This document shows positions 18,998 to 27,454 of a stretch of DNA of 64,000 nt, piece after piece (the first letter of the stretch is position 1; every line of letters begins with the position of its first letter). The notes under the pieces are model-generated. The model made no database searches. It saw only the letters and a program-made list of their open reading frames with translations, and was not told the origin of the DNA. Source of the DNA: Citrobacter sp. RHB25-C09 (lineage in GTDB: Bacteria > Pseudomonadota > Gammaproteobacteria > Enterobacterales > Enterobacteriaceae); assembly GCF_013836145.1 (NCBI RefSeq), contig NZ_CP057483.1:3224001-3288000 (forward strand), read 5' to 3'. The translations under genes and the position numbers were made by a program.

Positions 18998-20362
18998 TTA
19001 CTCCTCTGGATCGTTAAACCCCAATAGCCAGGTAAACAGGAACCCGGCGATTACCGCTACCAGATAGCCTAACAGATAGAGCATGACTTTTCCGGTCACA
19101 ATCGTTAACGCCAACGGTAATCCGGAAATGCCAAAGGTAATGACGGTCGCGACCTTCCAGTAGCTGATGAGCGCTCCGCCAACCGCGCCGCCGAGGCAGG
19201 CGCCAATAAACGGTTTTCCCAGCGGCAAGGTAACGCCAAAGATTAACGGTTCGCCAATGCCGAGCAATCCTACCGGTAATGCGCCTTTGATGACTTTCTT
19301 CAGGCGCGTATTACGGGTTTTCATTAGCACAGCAATAGACGCCCCTACCTGCCCGACGCCCGCCATCGCCAGAATAGGGAACAGTGCGTTGTAGCCATGC
19401 GCCTGAACCAGTTCGACATGAATAGGTACCAGCCCCTGATGTAAGCCGGTCAGCACTAACGGCAGGAACGTGCCCGCCAGTACCGCCCCCACGGCAACGC
19501 CGCCGCGATCGATCGCCCATGAGGCACCGTGCGCGATAGATTCAGCGATCCAACCGCCCAGCGGCTGCAACGCGACGATGGCAATCGTACCGGTAATCAC
19601 CGTCGTCAGCAGCGGGTTAAAAATAAGCTCCAGTGAACCGGGTAATATTTCGCGGAATTTCCGCTCTATCCAGCACATCAGCGCGACCACCAGCAGCACA
19701 GCGATCACCCCACCGCGCCCGGGCTGCAGCGCTTCGCCAAACAGCGTAATCTGCGCCAACTGCGGACTCGACAGAATTCCCGCCATCACGCCGCCCATAG
19801 CCAATGAGCCGCCAAAGACTTTAGCCGTATTTACCCCCACCAGAATATTCATGATGGCGAACACGGCGCTGCCGAAGATGCCCATCAGTCCCAGCATATT
19901 GGGGTAATGCGTCGCAAAATCGCCGACGATATCCGGGCGTTTGAGAATGTTGATGATACCGGTGATTAACCCAGAGGCGATAAAAGCCGGTATCAGCGGA
20001 ATAAAGACGTTGGCCAGCTTACGCAGCGCATCGCTCATCGGCGCTTTGTATTTCGCTTTTACCTGCGCTTTGGTCCGCTCAATCTCATCGCCGGCAGGAC
20101 GCTCAGCGCCGTTCGCCAACAGGGAACGCATCGCATCGACAACTTTTGCCGCTTTGCCGGGGCCAACAATTAACTGATGCTGCTCACCCTGCTTTACGTA
20201 ACCGCTGACGCCAGGCAATTGCTTCAGACGAGGAATATCCAGTAATGCGTCATCCTTAACTTCAACCCTGACGCGCGTCATGCAATTTTCCAGGCGCAGA
20301 ATGTTTTTCTCTCCGCCAATCCCCAGCAATATCTCGCGGGCAAGGGCCACTGTTTTATCCAT
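18998..20362 (-). CDS. murP: PTS EIIBC component, MurNAc type
   Basis: 454 residues. An N-terminal EIIB domain carries the phospho-Cys27 in LENCMTRVRV. An EIIC domain follows with about ten membrane helices and a conserved GIGEPLIFGV loop. MurP-type transporters phosphorylate N-acetylmuramic acid at C6 during uptake, using EIIA-Glc. It is 11 bp downstream of the etherase gene murQ, supporting this substrate. This cluster is absent at the corresponding E. coli K-12 position. Confidence 0.88.
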   Translation of the reverse strand: MDKTVALAREILLGIGGEKNILRLENCMTRVRVEVKDDALLDIPRLKQLPGVSGYVKQGEQHQLIVGPGKAAKVVDAMRSLLANGAERPAGDEIERTKAQVKAKYKAPMSDALRKLANVFIPLIPAFIASGLITGIINILKRPDIVGDFATHYPNMLGLMGIFGSAVFAIMNILVGVNTAKVFGGSLAMGGVMAGILSSPQLAQITLFGEALQPGRGGVIAVLLVVALMCWIERKFREILPGSLELIFNPLLTTVITGTIAIVALQPLGGWIAESIAHGASWAIDRGGVAVGAVLAGTFLPLVLTGLHQGLVPIHVELVQAHGYNALFPILAMAGVGQVGASIAVLMKTRNTRLKKVIKGALPVGLLGIGEPLIFGVTLPLGKPFIGACLGGAVGGALISYWKVATVITFGISGLPLALTIVTGKVMLYLLGYLVAVIAGFLFTWLLGFNDPEE

Positions 20363-20373
20363 AACTACCTCAG

Positions 20374-21267
20374 TTAATCAGCGAGTGCTGCACGTAAAAA
20401 GCCCTGATGCGCGATCAGTTTTTCTCTCGCCGCATCGGCGCTAAGCCCCGTCAATGCCATCAGAATGGCGGGTTTTACTTCGAAATCTGTTTGCCTGAGC
20501 AACGCCTCGGCCTCGGCACGGGTCATACCCGTTGCTTCTACTACCATCCGGCAGGCACGATCGATGAGTTTGACGTTGGTGGCTTTCATATCCACCATCA
20601 GGTTTTGATAAACTTTGCCAAATTTCACCATGGCGCCAGTCGAGATCATGTTGAGTACCAATTTCTGCGCCGTGCCAGATTTCAACCGAGTCGACCCCGT
20701 CAGCGCCTCGGGGCCCACTACCGGTGAAATGGCGATTTCCGCTTCCTGAGCAATCGGGGAGCCTGGATTACAGGAAATGGCGACCGTGGCGCAGCCGATT
20801 TTGCGCGCATATCGCAAACCGCCAATCACATACGGCGTGCGACCGGACGCAGCCAGTCCCACCACATTATCTTTCGCCGTGAGGTTCAGCGCGATGAGAT
20901 CATCCTCACCCAGTTGCGCGTTGTCTTCTGCCCCTTCGACGGCTTTCAATAAGGCCCCCGGACCACCAGCAATCAACCCGACCACCAGCCCATGGGGAAC
21001 CCCAAAGGTCGGCGGGCATTCCGAGGCATCCAGTACCCCAAGACGACCGCTGGTGCCGGCCCCCATATAGATAATACGACCTCCGGATTTTAACGCTTCA
21101 GCAGCAGCATCTACGGCACGGGCCACATCAGATAAGGTGGCTTTTACGGCTTCCGCGACCAGGGTATCCTGTTGATTAAAGCGGTGAACCAGTTCAAGCG
21201 TGGACAACGCATCAAGATCCATGGTTTGCGGGTTACGGGTTTCAGAAACTAAAGCGCCGAGATTCAT
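20374..21267 (-). CDS. murQ: N-acetylmuramic acid 6-phosphate etherase
   Basis: 297 residues with a SIS sugar-phosphate domain and the etherase signatures GAGTSGRLGVLDASECPPTF and AASGRTPYVIGGL. It cleaves the lactyl ether of MurNAc-6-P to GlcNAc-6-P and D-lactate, in peptidoglycan recycling. It diverges too far from E. coli MurQ to be a simple transposed copy. GAGGA precedes the ATG. A palindrome 45 bp upstream and the divergent RpiR-type yfhH suggest local control. Confidence 0.92.
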   Translation of the reverse strand: MNLGALVSETRNPQTMDLDALSTLELVHRFNQQDTLVAEAVKATLSDVARAVDAAAEALKSGGRIIYMGAGTSGRLGVLDASECPPTFGVPHGLVVGLIAGGPGALLKAVEGAEDNAQLGEDDLIALNLTAKDNVVGLAASGRTPYVIGGLRYARKIGCATVAISCNPGSPIAQEAEIAISPVVGPEALTGSTRLKSGTAQKLVLNMISTGAMVKFGKVYQNLMVDMKATNVKLIDRACRMVVEATGMTRAEAEALLRQTDFEVKPAILMALTGLSADAAREKLIAHQGFLRAALAD

Positions 21268-21311
21268 TTTGGGTCCTCAGGAATTTTTAATTCATATTAT
21301 CTACCAATAAT

Positions 21312-21326
21312 GGAATATAATATTCC
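21312..21326. promoter_or_regulatory. Palindromic operator between murQ and yfhH
   Basis: GGAATATAATATTCC is a perfect 15-bp palindrome around a central A, in the 116-bp divergent intergenic region. Its position fits an operator for the RpiR-family regulator yfhH acting on murQP and possibly itself. This is inference from position and symmetry. Confidence 0.6.
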
Positions 21327-21383
21327 CTGAGGCGAATGAAATTTTGAATTGTTATCGCCCTCACGTTTTCCTCCGGAGAAACC

Positions 21384-22232
21384 ATGAACTGTTTGATTCG
21401 CATTCGTCAGCGTTACCTGGGATTAGCGCAAAGCGACAAAAAACTCGCAGAGTATCTTCTTGCGCAACCTGACGCTGCACGGCATCTCAGCTCCCAGCAG
21501 CTGGCGAGCGAGGCTGGTGTGAGTCAGTCCAGCGTGGTGAAATTTGCGCAAAAACTCGGCTACAAAGGGTTCCCTGCGCTGAAGCTGGCGATAAGCGAGG
21601 CGCTGGCAAGCACTTCCAGCCCGCATTCCGTTCCGGTACATAACCAAATTCGCGGCGACGACCCCCTTTGCCTGGTGGGTGAAAAACTGATCAAAGAAAA
21701 TATTGCGGCAATGCATGCCACGCTGGACGTCAATAGCGAAGAGAAGCTGCTGGAAAGCGTGACGTTGCTGCGTACCGCCCGACGTATCGTGGTGACAGGG
21801 ATCGGCGCGTCTGGACTGGTCGCGCAGAACTTTGCCTGGAAACTCATGAAGATCGGGTTTAACGTCGCGGTTGAGCGTGATATGCACGCGTTGCTTGCGG
21901 CGGTTCAGGCGTTGACGGACGACGATCTGTTGCTGGCGATTTCTTACAGCGGCGAACGCCGGGAGCTGAATCTGGCGGCAGACGAAATGTTACGCGTCGG
22001 CGGTAAGATCCTCGCGATCACCGGTTTTTCGCCCAATGCTTTGCAACAACGCGCTACCCGCTGCCTGTACACCATTGCCGAAGAACAGGCTACGCGCAGC
22101 GCCGCCATCTCCTCTACCCACGCGCAGATGATGCTGAGCGACCTGCTTTTTATGGCGCTGGTACAGCAGGATCTGGAGCATGCGCCGGAGCGAATTCGCC
22201 ACAGCGAGGCGCTGGTAAAAAAACTGGTTTGA
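21384..22232 (+). CDS. yfhH: RpiR/MurR-family transcriptional regulator YfhH
   Basis: 282 residues. The N-terminal winged HTH (about 1-78) contains the RpiR signature SQQLASEAGVSQSSVVKFAQ. A C-terminal SIS sugar-phosphate-binding domain follows (ITGIGASGLVAQNFAWKLMKIG). It is orthologous to E. coli YfhH, which has no known target in K-12. Here it is divergent from murQP, and MurR, the MurNAc-6-P sensor, is in the same family. Confidence 0.92.
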   Translation: MNCLIRIRQRYLGLAQSDKKLAEYLLAQPDAARHLSSQQLASEAGVSQSSVVKFAQKLGYKGFPALKLAISEALASTSSPHSVPVHNQIRGDDPLCLVGEKLIKENIAAMHATLDVNSEEKLLESVTLLRTARRIVVTGIGASGLVAQNFAWKLMKIGFNVAVERDMHALLAAVQALTDDDLLLAISYSGERRELNLAADEMLRVGGKILAITGFSPNALQQRATRCLYTIAEEQATRSAAISSTHAQMMLSDLLFMALVQQDLEHAPERIRHSEALVKKLV

Positions 22233-22246
22233 GCAAAGAATGCGCG

Positions 22247-22375
22247 TATATACACGTCATCCTTCAAGCTGTCTCTGCGTTGGCTGCGTCTGCTCCCCCC
22301 AGTCACTGACTTAAGTAAGCGCCTGGGGATTCTCAGACTTGCCGCCTTGATACAACTTGAATGATTTTGTGTATA
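22247..22375. repeat. ERIC element
   Basis: About 129 bp with the ERIC central inverted repeat: CAGTCACTGACTTAAGTAAGCGCCTGGGGATT resembles the ERIC core, given here by position (22301-22332). It has CCTTCAAG and ACTTGAATG outer arms and TATA-type ends (GTATATACAC and GTGTATA). It fills the yfhH-yfhL gap. Confidence 0.88.
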
Positions 22376-22377
22376 AT
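22347..22377 (+). promoter_or_regulatory. Candidate yfhL promoter inside the ERIC end
   Basis: A perfect TATAAT (22372-22377) is formed at the right ERIC boundary, with TTGATA (22347-22352) 19 bp upstream inside the element. The start codon of yfhL is about 30 bp after the expected start of transcription. The long spacer makes this a moderate candidate. Confidence 0.5.
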
Positions 22378-22413
22378 GCCCGCCCTGTTTGTGTTGGTTC
22401 TGAGAATTTCCTG

Positions 22414-22674
22414 ATGGCGCTGTTAATCACCAAAAAATGTATCAATTGCGATATGTGCGAACCCGAATGCCCGAACGAGGCCATTTCTATGGGTAATAGC
22501 ATCTATGAGATTAACAGCGACAAGTGCACCGAATGCGTTGGGCATTACGAAACGCCCACCTGCCAGAAGGTGTGCCCGATCCCCAACACCATCCTGAAAG
22601 ATCCGCAGCATGTTGAATCCGAAGAACAGCTGTGGGACAAGTTTGTGCTAATGCACCACGCCGACAAGCTATAA
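22414..22674 (+). CDS. yfhL: Alvin-type 4Fe-4S ferredoxin YfhL
   Basis: 86 residues from the ATG at 22414, colinear with E. coli YfhL. Two cluster-binding motifs are visible: CINCDMCEPEC near the N-terminus and CTECVGHYETPTCQKVC in the middle, with the 2[4Fe-4S] Alvin spacing. It is a cytosolic electron carrier. The longer upstream frame (22357) would lie inside the ERIC element and is not supported. Confidence 0.95.
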   Translation: MALLITKKCINCDMCEPECPNEAISMGNSIYEINSDKCTECVGHYETPTCQKVCPIPNTILKDPQHVESEEQLWDKFVLMHHADKL

Positions 22675-22691
22675 GCTAACGCGGCTAAACT

Positions 22692-22718
22692 GCCTGATGG
22701 CGCTACGCTTATCAAGCC
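22692..22718. repeat. REP-like palindrome
   Basis: GCCTGATGGCG ... CGCTTATCAAGCC forms the usual REP imperfect hairpin in the short gap between convergent yfhL and acpS, resembling the second copy at 844-870. Confidence 0.75.
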
Positions 22719-22740
22719 AACAAATGCATCAGTCCCTGAC

Positions 22741-23121
22741 CTAACTCTCGAGAATCACCGTGGCACAGGCGTAGTGGCGTTCATCGGCCAGCGTCACATG
22801 CATATGAGCGACCCCCAGTCTCTCTGCCAGCGCTAATGCTTCGCCCCAAAGCCGCAGGCGCGGTTTGCCAAGTTCATCGTTAAACACTTCAAATTGATTA
22901 AACGCCAGACCATTACGGATTCCGGTGCCAAAGGCTTTCGCTGCGGCTTCTTTGACCGCAAAACGTTTAGCCAGAAAGCGAACCGGTTGCTGATGCGTTT
23001 GCCAGATGCCCCACTCGTTATCGCTCAGGACGCGTCTGGCAAGCCGGTCGCCGGATCGGGAGATCACCGCTTCAATACGAGCAATCTCCACAATATCGGT
23101 ACCTAAGCCAAGGATCGCCAT
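22741..23121 (-). CDS. acpS: Holo-[acyl carrier protein] synthase
   Basis: 126 residues with the magnesium-binding GLGTDIVEIARIE start and the RFAVKEAAAKAFGTG phosphopantetheinyl transferase motif. It transfers 4'-phosphopantetheine from CoA to Ser of apo-ACP. Its ATG overlaps the pdxJ stop (TAATG), giving tight coupling in the rnc-era-recO-pdxJ-acpS operon. Confidence 0.97.
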   Translation of the reverse strand: MAILGLGTDIVEIARIEAVISRSGDRLARRVLSDNEWGIWQTHQQPVRFLAKRFAVKEAAAKAFGTGIRNGLAFNQFEVFNDELGKPRLRLWGEALALAERLGVAHMHVTLADERHYACATVILES

Positions 23122-23852
23122 TAGCCGCGCGCTTCCAGCATCAGACGCTTCATTTCGGCTACCGCCTCTTTCAGACCGGTCATTACCGCCCGGCCAATAA
23201 TCGCATGGCCGATATTTAGTTCGTGCATTTCCGGCAAGGCTGCAATGGCTTTCACATTGTGGTATGTCAGGCCGTGACCCGCATTCACTTTCAGGCCAAG
23301 ACTCGCAGCGAAAGTTGCCGCTTTGGCAATGCGCGCCAGTTCCTGCGCCTGCTCGGCGTCGGTCTTAGCATCGGCATAACAGCCGGTATGGATTTCAATG
23401 TACGGGGCACCAACGTCAGCAGCGGCTTTAATCTGCGCGTCGTCAGCGTCAATGAAGAGTGATACGAGGATCCCGGCGTCAGCCAGACGCTTACAGGCAT
23501 CACGCATTTTGTCTTGCTGCCCGGCGACATCCAGACCGCCTTCCGTGGTGACTTCCTGACGCTTCTCCGGCACCAGACAACAGAAGTGTGGCTTCGTCTC
23601 AACGGCAATCGCTAACATCTCTTCGGTGACGGCCATTTCCAGATTCATGCGCGTATCCAGCGTCTGGCGCAAAATGCGTACATCACGATCGGTAATATGG
23701 CGGCGGTCTTCGCGCAAATGCACGGTGATGCCATCGGCACCTGCCTGTTCGGCAATAAATGCCGCCTGTACCGGATCCGGATAAGCGGTACCACGGGCAT
23801 TACGTAATGTAGCAATGTGGTCAATATTGACGCCTAACAGTAATTCAGCCAT
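23121..23852 (-). CDS. pdxJ: Pyridoxine 5'-phosphate synthase
   Basis: 243 residues from the ATG at 23852 (MAELLLGVNIDHIATLRNAR), the E. coli start; five extra upstream codons are unlikely because they leave only 1 bp after recO. It is a TIM barrel with catalytic motifs ITVHLREDRRHI and EIHTGCYAD. It condenses 3-amino-2-oxopropyl phosphate with deoxyxylulose 5-phosphate in vitamin B6 synthesis. Confidence 0.97.
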   Translation of the reverse strand: MAELLLGVNIDHIATLRNARGTAYPDPVQAAFIAEQAGADGITVHLREDRRHITDRDVRILRQTLDTRMNLEMAVTEEMLAIAVETKPHFCCLVPEKRQEVTTEGGLDVAGQQDKMRDACKRLADAGILVSLFIDADDAQIKAAADVGAPYIEIHTGCYADAKTDAEQAQELARIAKAATFAASLGLKVNAGHGLTYHNVKAIAALPEMHELNIGHAIIGRAVMTGLKEAVAEMKRLMLEARG

Positions 23853-23868
23853 CACAATCCTCGTCATT

Positions 23869-24582
23869 TTATTTTCGCATCGGCATAAACTGCCGGAATA
23901 ATTCGCGGCTCTTTAAAGGCTTACCCCCAAGATACGGCTTCAGCGCCATACGGGTAAAGCGTTTCGCAGCCCGTAGGGTATCAACATCTGGAAATTCACG
24001 TTCATACAGCGCCCGCAGATGGCGTCCGGTAAAGGTGTTGTTGTCGATAACGATGCTGGCAATAAAGCCTTTTTCTTCCCGGTAACGGTAGGTCATGGTG
24101 TCGTCCACCGGCTCACCGCTTCCCGCGCAGTGAAGAAAATCTACGCCGTATCCAAGATGCCCGAGGAGTGCCAGTTCAAAACGACGCAGCGTAGGCTCCG
24201 GCGTTCCGGTCGCGCCAGCCAGCGCCTGGATACAGTGCAGGTAATCGAAGAAGAGCGCGGAAAAGCGAGTTTCGTGCTCCAGCACGCGAGCAAGCAATTC
24301 GTTGACGTACAGACCGCTGTATAAAGTGATGCCACTCAGGGGGAGCGCAAGGGATACTGCTTCAGCGCTGCGTAGGGTTTTAACTTCACCACGCCCGCCA
24401 AAGCGAACCAGCAGAGGGGTAAAAGGCTGAAGAGCGCCTTTCAAATTTGAGCGTTTGGAACGTGCGCCTTTGGCAACAAGACGCACGCGACCGGACTCTT
24501 CCGTGAAGACGTCCAGCATAAGACTGGTTTCGCTCCACGGACGGCTGTGCAGAACAAATGCGCGCTGCCACCCTTCAGTCAT
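23869..24582 (-). CDS. recO: DNA repair protein RecO
   Basis: 237 residues, five fewer than E. coli RecO because the C-terminal tail is short (ends QFMPMRK). An N-terminal OB fold (about 1-80) is followed by a helical domain. With RecR it loads RecA on SSB-coated single strands. It is the third gene of the rnc-era-recO operon. Confidence 0.96.
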   Translation of the reverse strand: MTEGWQRAFVLHSRPWSETSLMLDVFTEESGRVRLVAKGARSKRSNLKGALQPFTPLLVRFGGRGEVKTLRSAEAVSLALPLSGITLYSGLYVNELLARVLEHETRFSALFFDYLHCIQALAGATGTPEPTLRRFELALLGHLGYGVDFLHCAGSGEPVDDTMTYRYREEKGFIASIVIDNNTFTGRHLRALYEREFPDVDTLRAAKRFTRMALKPYLGGKPLKSRELFRQFMPMRK

Positions 24583-24606
24583 AGCGTATGGGTAACAAGA
24601 AGGTGA

Positions 24607-25512
24607 TTAAAGGTCGTCTACGTAACCGAGACTACGCAGTGCGCGTTCGTCGTCGGCCCAGCCGGATTTCACTTTCACCCACAGTTCAAGGTGAACCGGG
24701 GCTTCGAACATTTCCTGCATGTCTTTACGCGCTTCAATACCGATGGTTTTGATTTTGGACCCTTTGTTGCCAATCACCATCTTCTTCTGTCCTTCGCGCT
24801 CAACGAGGATCAGCCCGTTGATGTCGTAACCGCCACGCTCGTTGGTCTGGAAACGTTCGATTTCTACAGTCACCGAATATGGCAGCTCTGCGCCAAGGAA
24901 ACGCATCAGCTTTTCCCGGATGATTTCAGAGGCCATAAAGCGCTGAGAACGGTCGGTGATGTAATCTTCCGGGAAGTGATGCACAGCTTCCGGCAGATGC
25001 TTACGCACAATACCTGCGATGGTGTCGACGTTCAGACCGGTTTCCGCTGACAGCGGGACAATATCCAGGAAGTTCATCTGGCGCCCCAGCCACTGCAGAT
25101 GCGGCAGCAGATCGGCTTTTTCCTGTACGTTATCCACTTTGTTAACGGCCAGAATCACCGGCGCTTTGCCGTCGCGCAGTTTGTTAAGCACCATCTCATC
25201 GTCCGCAGTCCAGCGGGTGCCTTCCACCACGAAGATGACCAGTTCTACGTCACCAATGGAGCTGCTGGCCGCTTTGTTCATCAGGCGGTTGATGGCGCGC
25301 TTTTCTTCCATATGCAGCCCAGGGGTATCCACGTAAATCGCCTGGTACGCCCCTTCGGTATGGATGCCGACAATACGGTGACGCGTGGTCTGCGCTTTGC
25401 GGGAAGTGATCGAAATCTTCTGCCCAAGCAGGTTATTCAACAGGGTGGATTTGCCAACGTTCGGACGACCGACGATGGCAATAAATCCGCAGTAACTTTT
25501 ATCGATGCTCAT
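24607..25512 (-). CDS. era: Ribosome-assembly GTPase Era
   Basis: 301 residues. GTPase motifs: G1 GRPNVGKSTLL, G3 DTPGLH, G4 NKVD. The C-terminal KH domain has KMVIGNKGSKIKTIG. Era binds the 3' end of 16S rRNA and assists 30S maturation. Its ATG overlaps the rnc stop by 4 bp (ATGA). Confidence 0.98.
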   Translation of the reverse strand: MSIDKSYCGFIAIVGRPNVGKSTLLNNLLGQKISITSRKAQTTRHRIVGIHTEGAYQAIYVDTPGLHMEEKRAINRLMNKAASSSIGDVELVIFVVEGTRWTADDEMVLNKLRDGKAPVILAVNKVDNVQEKADLLPHLQWLGRQMNFLDIVPLSAETGLNVDTIAGIVRKHLPEAVHHFPEDYITDRSQRFMASEIIREKLMRFLGAELPYSVTVEIERFQTNERGGYDINGLILVEREGQKKMVIGNKGSKIKTIGIEARKDMQEMFEAPVHLELWVKVKSGWADDERALRSLGYVDDL

Positions 25513-26189
25513 TCCAGCTCCAGTTTTTTCAGCGCCTGTTCGGCGGCAGCCTGCTCCGCCTTGCGACGGCTCGAACCGGTGCCAACCACCGGCTCACTCA
25601 GGCCACTGACCTGGCAGTGGATAGTAAATTCTTGATCGTGTGCTTCGCCACGGACCTGTACCACCAGATATGACGGCAGCGGCAGATGGCGACCCTGTAA
25701 ATATTCCTGCAAACGCGTTTTCGGATCTTTTTGCTTATCGCCCGGACTGATTTCGTCCAGACGGCTCTGATACCAGTTGAGGATCAGTTTTTCGACGGTC
25801 TGAATATCGCTGTCGAGGAATACCCCACCGATCAGCGCTTCCACGGTATCCGCGAGGATAGATTCACGGCGGAAACCACCGCTTTTCAGCTCACCCGGAC
25901 CTAAACGCAGGCACTCACCGAGGTCAAATTCACGGGCAAGTTCTGCCAGCGTATTCCCACGCACCAGCGTGGCACGCATACGGCTCATATCACCTTCGTC
26001 CACGCGTGGGAAACGGTGATAAAGCGCATTAGCAATGACAAAGCTTAAAATTGAGTCGCCGAGAAATTCTAAACGCTCGTTATGTTTGCTGCTGGCACTG
26101 CGGTGCGTTAATGCCTGCTGCAACAACTCCTGATGAGTAAAAGTGTAGCCCAGCTTCCGTTGAAGCCGATTAATTACGATGGGGTTCAT
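25509..26189 (-). CDS. rnc: Ribonuclease III
   Basis: 226 residues from the ATG at 26189 (MNPIVINRLQRKLGY), the E. coli start; the longer frame into the leader is not supported. It has the nuclease signature NERLEFLGDSIL and a C-terminal dsRBD (GTGSSRRKAEQAAAEQAL). It cleaves dsRNA in rRNA and mRNA processing and controls its own mRNA through the leader hairpin upstream. Confidence 0.98.
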   Translation of the reverse strand: MNPIVINRLQRKLGYTFTHQELLQQALTHRSASSKHNERLEFLGDSILSFVIANALYHRFPRVDEGDMSRMRATLVRGNTLAELAREFDLGECLRLGPGELKSGGFRRESILADTVEALIGGVFLDSDIQTVEKLILNWYQSRLDEISPGDKQKDPKTRLQEYLQGRHLPLPSYLVVQVRGEAHDQEFTIHCQVSGLSEPVVGTGSSRRKAEQAAAEQALKKLELE

Positions 26190-26222
26190 GCGATACCAAT
26201 AAATAAATGCGTCAACAATGCA

Positions 26223-26317
26223 GCACACGAAACAGACCTGATATACATGACAGTAACCCGCCGCGCTAAGGCAGCTTCAGTACATTCGTATATGGGGACC
26301 AACGCTGTTTCGTGTGC
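26223..26317 (-). promoter_or_regulatory. rnc leader stem-loop (RNase III autoregulatory site)
   Basis: Thirteen bases at 26223-26235 (GCACACGAAACAG) pair perfectly with 26305-26317, closing a long structured loop in the rnc 5' leader. In E. coli RNase III cuts the corresponding stem to destabilise its own operon mRNA. Position and stem are conserved here. Confidence 0.8.
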
Positions 26318-26464
26318 CGTGGCGACCTAAAGGCGCCAACCTGAAACTTCGGGGGAATATTCTATACACAACGACAGGGGATGTCGTTAGCCAGGGAAGA
26401 TTTATCTAAGAAATAATTCACGCTGTCGCCACAAAAAGACGACAACGTGAATTTTTAGCCGCGA

Positions 26465-27439
26465 TTAGTGGATACCACCGATGCGACTGAGACGAACGCC
26501 CGTTGGCCATTCACCTTCTTGTTTATCGAAGCTCATCCAGATGGCGGTCGCTTTCCCTACCAGGTTCGCTTCAGGAACAAATCCCCAATAACGGCTGTCG
26601 GCGCTGTTATCACGGTTGTCACCCATCATGAAATAGTGTCCCGGTGGCACAATCCACGTTGCCAGGCTTTGACCTGGTTGGCGGTAGTACATTCCCACCT
26701 GATCCTGCGCAATGGGCACGGTCAGAATACGGTGCGTCACCTCGCCAAGCGTTTCTTTTCGCTCGGCCAGACGAATGCCATTTTCTTTCGTTTCGCCCTG
26801 CGGCATCTCAAAGAAACCACTGGTCGCCTCTCCGCCATTGCGACGGGCAAATGTCTGCACGAAATCGCTCGGCTGAACATTGCTGTAGGTGACTGGCAGC
26901 GCGTTTTCACATGCCTGTCCAGAACTGCAGCCTGGCTGAATAGTGACTTCCTTCGTTTCAGGGTTGTAGGTCACTTTGTCGCCCGGCAGACCGATTGCGC
27001 GTTTGATATAATCCAGGCGCGGATCCTCCGGGTATTTAAAGACCACGATGTCGCCGCGTTTCGGGTGCCCCGTTTCGATCAGCGTTTTCTGGTAAATCGG
27101 ATCTTTAATTCCATAGGCAAATTTCTCTACCAGAATAAAGTCACCAATCAGCAGCGTCGGCATCATTGAACCTGACGGGATCTGGAAAGGTTCATAGATA
27201 AAGGAGCGCACGACCAATACGATCGCCAGCACGGGGAAAACCGAAGCGCCGGTTTCCAGCCAGCCTGGCTTAGGCGCGACTTTTTTCAGCGTTGTTTTAT
27301 CCAGTGCATCACCGGTAGTGGCCTGCGCCGCAGCCTGACGCTCCCGCCGTTTTGGTGCGAAGATAAATTTATCAATGCACCACAAAACGCCCGTTACCAG
27401 TGTGGCAATCACCAGAATCAGGGCAAACATATTCGCCAT
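26465..27439 (-). CDS. lepB: Signal peptidase I
   Basis: 324 residues, two N-terminal membrane segments (about 4-22 and 62-78). The nucleophile Ser is in PSGSMMPTLLIGDF, the general-base Lys in DYIKRAIGLPGDKV, and the GDNRDNSADSRYWGFV box is complete. It cleaves Sec and Tat signal peptides in the inner membrane. Its start is 15 bp after the lepA stop, forming the lepA-lepB operon. Confidence 0.98.
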   Translation of the reverse strand: MANMFALILVIATLVTGVLWCIDKFIFAPKRRERQAAAQATTGDALDKTTLKKVAPKPGWLETGASVFPVLAIVLVVRSFIYEPFQIPSGSMMPTLLIGDFILVEKFAYGIKDPIYQKTLIETGHPKRGDIVVFKYPEDPRLDYIKRAIGLPGDKVTYNPETKEVTIQPGCSSGQACENALPVTYSNVQPSDFVQTFARRNGGEATSGFFEMPQGETKENGIRLAERKETLGEVTHRILTVPIAQDQVGMYYRQPGQSLATWIVPPGHYFMMGDNRDNSADSRYWGFVPEANLVGKATAIWMSFDKQEGEWPTGVRLSRIGGIH

Positions 27440-27454
27440 GCCAACTCCTATTTA

